Notes under the pieces: model-generated
What the model was told of the DNA's origin: nothing
The model's input: the letters and a program-made list of their open reading frames with translations, nothing else
The model's database searches: none
Part shown: in pieces, positions 1-6,518 of the stretch
Position numbering within the stretch: position 1 is the stretch's first letter
How the letters are laid out: every line of letters begins with the position of its first letter
Assembly (NCBI GenBank): GCA_001914705.1
Contig: MNDB01000045.1
Location: 1-20,017, forward strand
Direction of reading: 5' to 3'
DNA: 20,017 bases
From: Actinobacteria bacterium 13_2_20CM_68_14
GTDB taxonomy: Bacteria > Actinomycetota > Thermoleophilia > Gaiellales > Gaiellaceae
Made by a program: the position numbers and the translations under genes

Positions 1-1732
1 CCGGGCTCCGGGCACGCAGCAGCCGTCCGACCACGTCGACGCCGTAGAGCTCACCGATCGCGACTGCCGAGTCTAGGGCCTCGTTCGCTGCGGCTTCGGC
101 CTCAGGCAGGTCGGCGTCGAGAGGCAGCTCTAGCGGCACCACGACGACGCTGACCGCCGCGATCGAAGAACGGCGCTCGGCCGCGAGCCGGCAGGCGAAG
201 TCGATCGCTTCCTCCGACTCGCGTCCCGGCTTCACCGGGACCAGGATGCTGCGGTACTCCAGCGCGATTGCCGGGCCGATCAAGATGGGCGCCCGCACCG
301 TTTCGCGCAGCCCCGCGTGCACGACGTAGCGCCGGTAGCTCGCGTACAGGATCAGCCCCAGGGTCAGCCAGCCCAAACCGACCCAGCGGGCGTCCGCCTT
401 CTGGACGACGACCACGAGCCAGGCGGCCGCCGTCCCGAGCCCGCCGAAGATCGCGAACAGGGGCCAGTCGACACCGCCGACGCGCAGGTTCGGGCGGGCG
501 CGAAAGCGCATCTCGCGGTCGCGGCGCTTCACCCGCAGTGCGATGATCGAGGCATGGGCGATCGAGAACGAGAGCATCGCCCCGAACGCGTACATGTTGC
601 CGAGGAAGGTCGTCTTGCCGGGCAGGAGAACGGCGATCGAGATGATCCCGCCGAAAACGAGCAGTGACAGCCACGGCGTCTTGAACCTCGGATGCAACCG
701 CCGGAAGATCTCCGGGATCTGCCGGTAACCCGCCATCGCGTAGGTGATCCGAGAGGCCCCGATCACCCCGGCGTTCGTCGCGATGAAGAGGATCGTCGCG
801 GCGAGAATGCCGACGTAGACCTTCGCGACGCTCAACACCGTTCCGTGCAGACCGAGGTGCTCGACGACTCCGAGCACGGGGTCGTTGGCAAACCCGCCTC
901 CCCCGCCCGACTTCGGCTGCTCCCCGAGCAGCGTTGCGTACCCACCGTCCACGCGGTGCACCGGCAGCGCTGAGAGCGCGATCAGCGGCAGCGTGAAGTA
1001 GATCGCGAAGACGGCGCCCGCGACCCACGAGATCGAGCGCGGGATGTCGCGCGGCGGGTCGCGTGCCTCCTCCGCGAGGTTCGAGACCGTCTCGATCCCG
1101 GTGTAGGCGATCATCGCGATCGGGATCGCGAGGAAGAAGCTCGACCACGTCGGCGCGACCCCCCAATGGAGATTCGCCGAGAAGACCGTGTGCGGGCTGA
1201 AGATCAGCGCGAACCCGACCAACACCAGCAGGAGCTGCGTTGCAAAGTCGACGACGGCGAGGAAGATGTTCAGGTTCGCCGCCTCGCGAATGCCGACGAT
1301 ATTCAGCAACACGAGTAGCGTGATCACGATCGCCCCGCCGACGATGTCCCACGGATTTGTCCTCAGCGGTTCCCAGAAAATCGAGAGGTAGTGAGGCACG
1401 AAGAACGCCGAGATGGCGATCGTGATCACGTAATTGAGCATCTGCGCCCACGCAGCGATGAACGAGACGAGCTCGTCGAAGCCGTTGCGGGCGAAGCTCG
1501 AGGAGCCGCCGGCCTCGGGAAAGCGAACCGTCCCCTCCGCATAGGTCGCGGCGGTTGCGGCGAAGATCACCCCGCTGATCACGAAGACGAGCGGCGTCAG
1601 CCCGAGCGCGATCCCCGCGACGAGGCCGAGCGCGTAGTAGATCGAGGAGCCAACGTTCCCGTAAGCCGTCGCGAAGAGCGCCGGCGTGCCGAGGACGCGC
1701 TCGAGACGTTGTTGGCGACGCCGTCGCGGCAC
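1..1732 (-). CDS. APC-superfamily permease with C-terminal universal stress protein domain (3' end outside window)
   Basis: Probably an amino-acid/polyamine-type membrane transporter; the substrate cannot be read from the sequence. The 577 codons visible start at GTG 1732 and run off the left edge. Residues 18-470 hold about a dozen hydrophobic segments. The opening has the APC-typical GNVGSSIYYALG (about 25-36), followed by FPEAGGSSSF (71-80) and an AYTGIETVSNLAEEARDP stretch (209-226) typical of TM6 and the loop after it. Residues 492-577 form a universal stress protein domain (ILVPVKPGRESEEAIDFACRL), truncated by the window edge. That domain closely resembles the stand-alone USP at 3633-4172. 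GTG 1732 was chosen because it gives a basic N-terminus (PRRRRQQR) just before TM1. A TAGCAT hexamer ends six bases upstream, so the message may be leaderless. The gene is divergent from the KdpE-like regulator, with 56 bases between them, so shared control is plausible. Family is confident; substrate is unknown. Confidence 0.88.
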   Translation of the reverse strand, partial: MPRRRRQQRLERVLGTPALFATAYGNVGSSIYYALGLVAGIALGLTPLVFVISGVIFAATAATYAEGTVRFPEAGGSSSFARNGFDELVSFIAAWAQMLNYVITIAISAFFVPHYLSIFWEPLRTNPWDIVGGAIVITLLVLLNIVGIREAANLNIFLAVVDFATQLLLVLVGFALIFSPHTVFSANLHWGVAPTWSSFFLAIPIAMIAYTGIETVSNLAEEARDPPRDIPRSISWVAGAVFAIYFTLPLIALSALPVHRVDGGYATLLGEQPKSGGGGGFANDPVLGVVEHLGLHGTVLSVAKVYVGILAATILFIATNAGVIGASRITYAMAGYRQIPEIFRRLHPRFKTPWLSLLVFGGIISIAVLLPGKTTFLGNMYAFGAMLSFSIAHASIIALRVKRRDREMRFRARPNLRVGGVDWPLFAIFGGLGTAAAWLVVVVQKADARWVGLGWLTLGLILYASYRRYVVHAGLRETVRAPILIGPAIALEYRSILVPVKPGRESEEAIDFACRLAAERRSSIAAVSVVVVPLELPLDADLPEAEAAANEALDSAVAIGELYGVDVVGRLLRARSP

Positions 1733-1738
1733 GCGCGG

Positions 1739-1744
1739 ATGCTA
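1739..1744 (-). promoter_or_regulatory. candidate -10 element of the permease gene
   Basis: TAGCAT on the minus strand ends six bases before the GTG start at 1732, which would put transcription initiation at the start codon. No good -35 box is visible at 17 bases. A GTGACA lies 20 bases upstream, which is too far for a standard promoter. Assigned by eye. Confidence 0.3.
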
Positions 1745-1756
1745 CTTCGCGGCGCG

Positions 1757-1770
1757 GTGAGCTATGTCAC
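1757..1770. promoter_or_regulatory. CRP/FNR-like dyad between divergent genes
   Basis: GTGA-GCTATG-TCAC is a perfect GTGA-N6-TCAC inverted repeat, the core of the classical CRP-family site (TGTGA-N6-TCACA); the outer bases here are G and T. It lies in the middle of the 56-base divergent spacer, about 25 bases before the presumed start of the regulator transcript and about 32 before that of the permease. One protein bound here could touch both promoters. Four-base arms also arise by chance, so this is a candidate only. Confidence 0.4.
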
Positions 1771-1776
1771 TGGACT

Positions 1777-1782
1777 TATCCT
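1777..1782 (+). promoter_or_regulatory. candidate -10 element of the response-regulator operon
   Basis: TATCCT ends six bases before the GTG start at 1789, and no Shine-Dalgarno sequence precedes that GTG. Both facts fit a leaderless transcript. No convincing -35 box is visible at normal spacing, which would fit activator dependence. Confidence 0.35.
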
Positions 1783-1788
1783 GTTTCG

Positions 1789-2505
1789 GTGAAGGCAACA
1801 ACGCCCCAGCTCGGCGAGGGCCGTATTCTCGTCGTCGACGACGAGCCGCACATCCTGCGCGCGCTACAGGCCACGTTGCGCGGCGCGGGCTACGACGTCG
1901 TGGCTGCCGCCACGGGCGAGGAGGCGCTCCGGAGCGCCGCGGTTCGCCCTCCGAAGGCCGTCATTCTCGACCTGGTTCTCCCGGACCGGCACGGTTTGGA
2001 GGTCTGCCGCGAGCTGCGCGCGTGGACGGAGGTTCCCATCCTCGTCCTCTCTGCCGTCGGCGACGAGGGCGAGAAGGTCGCCGCGCTCGACGCAGGCGCC
2101 GACGATTACGTGACGAAGCCGTTCGGCACGGACGAGCTGCTGGCTCGGCTGAGGGCCGCCCTCCGCAGGACGGCGCCCGAGACCGGGCCGATCTTGGAGA
2201 TCGGCGAGCTCGTCGTCGACCTCGACAAGCGGTCGGTCACGTTCGCCGGCGAGCCTGTCGCGCTGACGCCGAACGAGTTCGATCTCCTGCGTCTGTTCGC
2301 GCGAAACGAGGGCAAGCTGCTGACGCACCCGGCCATCCTGCGCGAGGTCTGGGGGCCTGCCTACGACGCCGAGTCGCACTACCTGCACGTCTACGTCTCG
2401 CAACTGCGGCGGAAGCTAGAGCCCGACCCTGCCCGGCCCCGCTACCTGCTCACCGAGCCGGGCGCCGGTTACCGGCTCGTGGACCCCCTCAAGCGCGAGG
2501 CCTGA
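1789..2505 (+). CDS. OmpR/PhoB-family response regulator, KdpE-like
   Basis: Cytoplasmic DNA-binding half of a two-component system. Residues 12-125 are a receiver domain: acidic pair D17-D18, phosphoacceptor D61 (ILDLVLPD), S88 and K110 (DDYVTKPFG). Residues 135-235 are an OmpR-type winged helix, including LTPNEFDLLRLFARNEGKLL and the recognition region ending SHYLHVYVSQLRRKLEPDP. The wording around the receiver (RAWTEVPILVLSAVGDEGEKVAALDAGADDY) is the KdpE pattern. KdpE proteins normally activate the kdpFABC potassium pump, but no kdpFABC genes are here. The 238-residue length is normal. The kinase gene follows after three bases, so the pair is co-expressed. Likely targets are the flanking transport genes (inference), where 11-base repeats suited to this family are found at 3561-3625. 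GTG 1789 gives the expected short lead-in to the receiver. Confidence 0.93.
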   Translation: MKATTPQLGEGRILVVDDEPHILRALQATLRGAGYDVVAAATGEEALRSAAVRPPKAVILDLVLPDRHGLEVCRELRAWTEVPILVLSAVGDEGEKVAALDAGADDYVTKPFGTDELLARLRAALRRTAPETGPILEIGELVVDLDKRSVTFAGEPVALTPNEFDLLRLFARNEGKLLTHPAILREVWGPAYDAESHYLHVYVSQLRRKLEPDPARPRYLLTEPGAGYRLVDPLKREA

Positions 2506-2508
2506 GCC

Positions 2509-3576
2509 TTGGAAAGCAAATGGCGGAGGCGCAGTGCTGGGGTCGCCTTCAGCATCGGCGCTGTCGCTGTCGTAACCGGCGCCGTCTATGCGCTGCGCCC
2601 GATCGCCCCGGTCGTGAGCCTGGGCGTGCTCTACGTGCTCGCCGTCGTCGCGGTCGCTGTCGTCTTCGGCCTGGCCTACGCGATCCCGGTTTCTGTCGGC
2701 TCGATGCTTGCGTTCAACTTCCTCTTTCTGCCACCGGTGCATACGTTCGCTCTCCGCGAGTCCGAGAATTGGGTCGCGCTCGCCGTCTACCTCACGGTCG
2801 GCGTCGTCGTCGGTGAGCTCGCGACGCGCTCGCGCCGGCTGGCGCGCGAGGCTGTCGAAGCAGAGACGCTTCGACAAGCCGACGCGGTCAAGACCGCTGT
2901 CCTCCACGCCGTCAGCCACGATCTGCGCTCGCCCCTCACCGCAATCCGGGCCGCGAGCGAAGGTCTGGACAATCCTGCCGTTCAGTTGGACGCACGAGAG
3001 CGCGAAGAGCTCTTCGAGACGATCGGGATCGAGGTCCGCCGCCTCGAGCGGCTCGTCGAGAATCTGCTCGATCTGTCGCGACTCGAAGCCGGCCCGTCGA
3101 GACGGACGCCCGAGTTGTGGACGGCCGACGCGCTGCTTGCTTCCGCGCTCGAGCAGCTCGGCCGCGAAGCCGACCGAGTCGAGACAGACATCCCCGTCGA
3201 GGTCGGGCTCGTTCGCGTCGACGGTCCGCAGGTCCATCGCGTGTTGGTGAACCTGATCGAGAACGCCTTGAAGTTCTCATCGCCGAGCGATCCGATCGAC
3301 ATCACTGTCGAAGACGGCGGTGGGCGCGTCCGCGTCCGCGTCCGGGATCGAGGTCCCGGTATCCCGGAGTCGGACCGCGAAAGGATCTTCGACCCCTTCG
3401 AGCGTGGAAGTACCTCCGGCCCCGGGAGCGGCCTCGGGCTTGCGATTGCGAGAGGATTCGCCGAGGCCAACGGCGGTCGAGTTTGGGTGGAGCCCGAGGC
3501 GGAGTCGAGCGGCGGTTCGACGTTCGTCCTCGAGCTCCCCGCAACCGAGGAAGGGGCCGCCTTGAGCAAATCTTGA
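2509..3576 (+). CDS. KdpD-like sensor histidine kinase lacking the KdpD/USP input domains
   Basis: Membrane histidine kinase, partner of the regulator just upstream. Residues 11-105 contain four hydrophobic segments with the DUF4118 character of KdpD (NFLFLPPVHTFALRESENWVAL). Residues 127-192 are the HisKA dimerisation domain, with phosphorylated His137 in AVSHDLRSPLTAI. Residues 235-345 are the ATPase domain: N box ENALKFS (Asn252), G1 box DRGPGIP (280-286) and G2 box GSGLGLAI (306-313). At 355 residues it is far shorter than full KdpD (about 900), because the N-terminal KdpD domain, the USP domain and the GAF segment are absent. The cytosolic sensing parts of KdpD are therefore missing from this polypeptide. 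A separate USP protein follows directly, which may replace one of them. The TTG start at 2509 is supported by a GAGG ribosome site at 2497-2500, eight bases upstream and inside the regulator gene's 3' end. Confidence 0.92.
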   Translation: MESKWRRRSAGVAFSIGAVAVVTGAVYALRPIAPVVSLGVLYVLAVVAVAVVFGLAYAIPVSVGSMLAFNFLFLPPVHTFALRESENWVALAVYLTVGVVVGELATRSRRLAREAVEAETLRQADAVKTAVLHAVSHDLRSPLTAIRAASEGLDNPAVQLDAREREELFETIGIEVRRLERLVENLLDLSRLEAGPSRRTPELWTADALLASALEQLGREADRVETDIPVEVGLVRVDGPQVHRVLVNLIENALKFSSPSDPIDITVEDGGGRVRVRVRDRGPGIPESDRERIFDPFERGSTSGPGSGLGLAIARGFAEANGGRVWVEPEAESSGGSTFVLELPATEEGAALSKS

Positions 3577-3625
3577 GCCGAGGCGGCGCAATCCTGAGGC
3601 GGCTCTGACCCGGCCCTGCCTACGT
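3561..3625 (+). promoter_or_regulatory. 11-base-period direct repeats, candidate response-regulator operator
   Basis: CTTGAGC at 3561-3567 is repeated exactly at 3572-3578, giving the 7-4-7 layout of PhoB/OmpR-type boxes. After a 10-base gap come further related units with 11-base period: CCTGAGGCGGC (3593), TCTGACCCGGC (3604) and CCTGCCTACGT (3615). The array starts in the last codons of the kinase gene and ends just before the GTG of the USP gene at 3633. TACGTT (3621-3626) could be the -10 of a leaderless transcript. OmpR-family regulators bind as tandem dimers to such repeats. The local regulator being the binder is an inference. Confidence 0.42.
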
Positions 3626-3632
3626 TGGTTGG

Positions 3633-4172
3633 GTGGCATCGTTCCGGCGTTTCCTCTCCCTGCAAGCGCTCGATAGCGGGCGTCGGCGGCTCCGTCGAAC
3701 GACCCGTCGCCTCGTGGGACTCCAGCGGATGGTCGTCGTCCCGCTGCTCGACGCCGAGCACACGCGCCACGCGCTCGACCTGGCCTGCCGCCTCGCCTCC
3801 GACCGCGGCTCGCGCGTGCTCCTGCTGGCGCCGCTGTATGTCGACTGGGAGCTACCGCTAGACGCCCACTTCAAGCGGGAGGAAGCGGCCCTCCAGATCG
3901 AACTCGGCCGCGAGCGTGCGCTTGCCGAGAGCTACGGCGTCGGCGCCCACGCTCAGATCGTCCGCGCGCGGCCTGGGGAGCTCGGGCACGGTGTCGCGGA
4001 GGCGGCCGTGGAGGTGCGGGCGTCGCTGATCGTGGTCGGAGCACCTGTCGATTCGCAGCGGGGATTCCGCCAGCCGTTCTCGCGCGACGTCTGGTCGGTG
4101 CTGAACGACGCTCCCTGCCCGGTGCTGATCGCGACCGGCGCCCCACCGCAAGCCAGGCGGGCCGTCGCGTGA
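3633..4172 (+). CDS. stand-alone universal stress protein (UspA family)
   Basis: Small cytosolic protein, 179 residues. The USP fold covers about residues 31-168: first strand MVVVPLL, helix HALDLACRLASDRGS, the loop DWELPLDA, and the C-terminal SLIVVGAP plus PCPVLIAT strands. The ATP-binding loop after VVGAP is present but degenerate: GFRQPFSRDVWSVL stands where the family has G-x9-G-S/T. ATP binding is therefore uncertain, and it may bind another nucleotide or none. Residues 1-30 are a basic extension (RRRLRRTTRR). The domain is clearly related to the C-terminal domain of the divergent permease (shared ACRLA, LELPLDA/WELPLDA and YGV...RAR segments). Its stop codon overlaps the start of the KimA-like gene (GTGA), so the two products are translationally coupled and probably work together. 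USP domains in KdpD and transporters are known sites for nucleotide second messengers; that role here is an inference. Confidence 0.85.
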   Translation: MASFRRFLSLQALDSGRRRLRRTTRRLVGLQRMVVVPLLDAEHTRHALDLACRLASDRGSRVLLLAPLYVDWELPLDAHFKREEAALQIELGRERALAESYGVGAHAQIVRARPGELGHGVAEAAVEVRASLIVVGAPVDSQRGFRQPFSRDVWSVLNDAPCPVLIATGAPPQARRAVA

Positions 4173-6442
4173 GTCAAACGACGCTCGAGACGCCGCGGGA
4201 CCGCCCTCTGAAGCGAGCGATCGTCGGACGGCCGATGGCGAGCGGCGAGCTCGAGGAAACGCTGCTCCCGAAGACGCTGGCGCTGCCGATCTTCGCCTCG
4301 GACCCGCTCTCGTCGGTGGCGTATGCGACCGAGTCGGCGCTCGTCGTCCTGGTTGCGGCCTCTGCGGGAGCCGCGCACCTCGTCTTCCCCATCTCGATTG
4401 CGATTGCGGCGCTACTCGCGATCGTGGTCGCTTCGTATCGCCAGACCGTCCAGGCGTACGAAACCAGTGGCGGGGCCTACATCGTCGCCAAGGACAACCT
4501 CGGGACGTTTCCGAGTCTTCTCGGTGCTGCCGCGCTGCTCACCGACTACGTGCTCACGGTTGCGGTCTCGATCGCCGCCGGCATCTTTGCGGTCACGTCG
4601 CTCGCGCCGTCGCTCGAGGCCCACAAGGTCTTGCTCTCGCTCGGGTGCCTCGGAGTCATCGTCCTCGTCAACCTCCGCGGCATCCGCGAGTCGGGGCTTG
4701 CATTCGCGCTGCCGACGTACGCCTTCGTCGCTGCCATGTTCGCGCTCGTCGGTGTCGGTCTCGTCAAGAGCCTGTTCGGCCAAACCCCGCATGCGGTCGT
4801 TCCTCACCCGATCGCTAACGGCGCCGGCGCCGTGACCCTGTTCGTGTTGCTGCGCGCTTTCTCCTCGGGCTCGACGGCCTTGACCGGCGTCGAGGCGATC
4901 GCCAACGGGGTGAATGCGTTCAGGCGTCCGCACGGCAGGAATGCCGCGACGACGCTCGCCATCCTCGGCGCGATCGCAATCACGCTCTTCCTCGGCGTCT
5001 CGTATCTCGCCGTCCAAGAGCACGCCCGGCCAAGCCAGACGGCCTCGGTCGTCTCACAGCTCGCCCGCGCCACCTTCCCCGCGGGATCGGCCGCCGGCTT
5101 CCTCTACTACGCAGTGCAGGTGACGACGCTGCTGATTCTCGTTCTCGCCGCGAACACGTCCTTCCAGGGTTTTCCTCGGCTCGCAGCGCTCCTGGCACGG
5201 GACAACTTCGCTCCGAGGCAATTCACGAACCTCGGTGACCGGCTCGTGTTCTCGAACGGGATGCTCGTGCTTGCGACTCTCGCGGGGTTGCTGATCTGGA
5301 TCTACGGCGCGAATGTCAACTCGCTGATCCACCTGTATGTGATCGGCGTCTTCACCGCCTTCACGCTGTCGCAGGCCGGGATGGTCCGCTACTGGAAGCG
5401 CGTCCGCGAACCCGGCTGGCGCTACCGCGCCCTCGTCAACGGCGTCGGCGCCTCGGCGACCGGGATCGTCGCGGCGATCGTGATCGTCACCAAGTTCGCG
5501 GCGGGGGCCTGGCTCGTCACCGTCGCCATCCCCCTACTCGTGCTCGCCTTCTACGGAATCCGTCGCCACTACCGTGGAATTGCGCGGCGGTTGCAAGCCG
5601 GCGCGGTGGCAGTCGTCGCAGCGCCACCGCCGCGAAACTCGACTCTGCTGCTGGTCGAGTCGATCGACGAGGCGACCGCCGACGCCCTCCGGTTCACGGA
5701 ACAGACGGGCAACGGCTTTCGCGCGATCCACGTGCCGGCGCGCGGCACCGACCCTGGCATCAAGCCGCGCTGGTTCCGGTTTTCGGACGAGCGCTCGCAC
5801 CTAGAGGTACTCGACGGTTCGCTCGGCGTCACGGAGGCGGTGCTCGAACAGGTCTGGCGCCTGCCTCGGGGCGAGTCGAGCTTCGTGACCGTCGTCATAC
5901 CGGAGCTCTTCCGGCGCCCGTCGCTGCTCGAGGTGTTCACGCATCCGCGCGCGCTGCTGCTGAAGCTCCGGCTGCTGGCCGAACCGGGAGTCGTCGTCGC
6001 CGACGTACCCGTGCTGGCCGGCGCCGACGAGGCGCCGCCGGAGCGGACCGTCGTTCGTGTTCTCGTCTCCGGCGTGAACGCGTCGTCGATGCGGGCCGTC
6101 AACTATGCGCGCACCCTGGGAATCAAAGACACGCGTGCCGTCAACTTTGCCATCGACGAGGAAGAAGGGGCGAGACTGCGCCGTGAGTGGGCCGCCCACG
6201 GTCCCCGGATCCCGCTCGAGCTCGACGACGCCCCCTACCGCGACATCGGCACCCCCCTGCGCGCCTACCTCCGTCGTTTGACCGAAGACGGCCGAACCGA
6301 GGTGGTGCTGGTGATGCCGGAACTCGTCGTTCGCGGGCTGAGCCGCGCGCTCCACAACCAGAAGGCGCTCTACTTGAAGCGGCTACTCCTGTTCGAGCCG
6401 CATGTGATCCTCGCCTCCGTCCCGTACCAGCTGCTTCGTTGA
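4169..6442 (+). CDS. KimA/YdaO-like APC-superfamily transporter, probable K+ uptake, with duplicated C-terminal domain
   Basis: Membrane transporter related to KimA (YdaO), the proton-coupled potassium importer of Bacillus. Residues 34-465 carry about 12 hydrophobic segments. The KimA hallmark ASDPLSSVAYATE (43-55) is present. From memory of the KimA structure, ion-binding residues D36, Y43, D117, T121, T230 and E233 would fall at D45, Y52, D126, T130, T239 and E242 here with matching spacings; this deserves an alignment. Beyond the membrane part, residues 490-616 and 627-757 look like two versions of one cytosolic domain: VVIPELFRRPSLLEVF... ALLLKLRLLAEPGVVVADVPV versus VLVMPELVVRGLSRALHNQ... 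LLLFEPHVILASVPY. KimA has one such domain, which explains the greater length (757 versus about 600). GTG 4169 overlaps the USP stop by four bases. K+ as substrate is inferred from homology and the Kdp-type neighbours; amino-acid transport remains possible. Confidence 0.85.
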   Translation: MSQTTLETPRDRPLKRAIVGRPMASGELEETLLPKTLALPIFASDPLSSVAYATESALVVLVAASAGAAHLVFPISIAIAALLAIVVASYRQTVQAYETSGGAYIVAKDNLGTFPSLLGAAALLTDYVLTVAVSIAAGIFAVTSLAPSLEAHKVLLSLGCLGVIVLVNLRGIRESGLAFALPTYAFVAAMFALVGVGLVKSLFGQTPHAVVPHPIANGAGAVTLFVLLRAFSSGSTALTGVEAIANGVNAFRRPHGRNAATTLAILGAIAITLFLGVSYLAVQEHARPSQTASVVSQLARATFPAGSAAGFLYYAVQVTTLLILVLAANTSFQGFPRLAALLARDNFAPRQFTNLGDRLVFSNGMLVLATLAGLLIWIYGANVNSLIHLYVIGVFTAFTLSQAGMVRYWKRVREPGWRYRALVNGVGASATGIVAAIVIVTKFAAGAWLVTVAIPLLVLAFYGIRRHYRGIARRLQAGAVAVVAAPPPRNSTLLLVESIDEATADALRFTEQTGNGFRAIHVPARGTDPGIKPRWFRFSDERSHLEVLDGSLGVTEAVLEQVWRLPRGESSFVTVVIPELFRRPSLLEVFTHPRALLLKLRLLAEPGVVVADVPVLAGADEAPPERTVVRVLVSGVNASSMRAVNYARTLGIKDTRAVNFAIDEEEGARLRREWAAHGPRIPLELDDAPYRDIGTPLRAYLRRLTEDGRTEVVLVMPELVVRGLSRALHNQKALYLKRLLLFEPHVILASVPYQLLR

Positions 6443-6447
6443 TAAGC

Positions 6448-6476
6448 AGGGACTGACCCCGAAGGGGTCTGTCCCT
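6448..6476. terminator. hairpin after the KimA-like gene (terminator or REP-like palindrome)
   Basis: AGGGACTGACCCC - GAA - GGGGTCTGTCCCT is a 13-base stem with one mismatch and a 3-base loop, starting five bases after the stop codon. No T-run follows on the plus strand, so it is not a classical intrinsic terminator. It is related to the second hairpin at 6489-6516, and together they fill the gap between two convergent genes. Confidence 0.5.
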
Positions 6477-6488
6477 ACAACCGTTGAT

Positions 6489-6516
6489 GGGACAGTCCCC
6501 GTTCGGGGACAGTCCC
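6489..6516. terminator. hairpin after hppA (terminator or REP-like palindrome)
   Basis: GGGACAGTCCCC - GTTC - GGGGACAGTCCC is a 12-base stem with one central A-A mismatch and a 4-base loop, lying just beyond the hppA stop codon (6519). It shares GGGAC/GTCCC units with the hairpin at 6448-6476. The pair looks like a bidirectional end-of-transcript structure, or like two copies of a repetitive palindrome. Confidence 0.5.
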
Positions 6517-6518
6517 TC

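Noticed and set aside
102..1451. 449-codon open frame on the minus strand inside the permease gene
   Set aside because: Arg/Asp/Gly-rich with no recognisable domain; it is out of frame with the clear APC-permease reading that runs from GTG 1732 to the edge.
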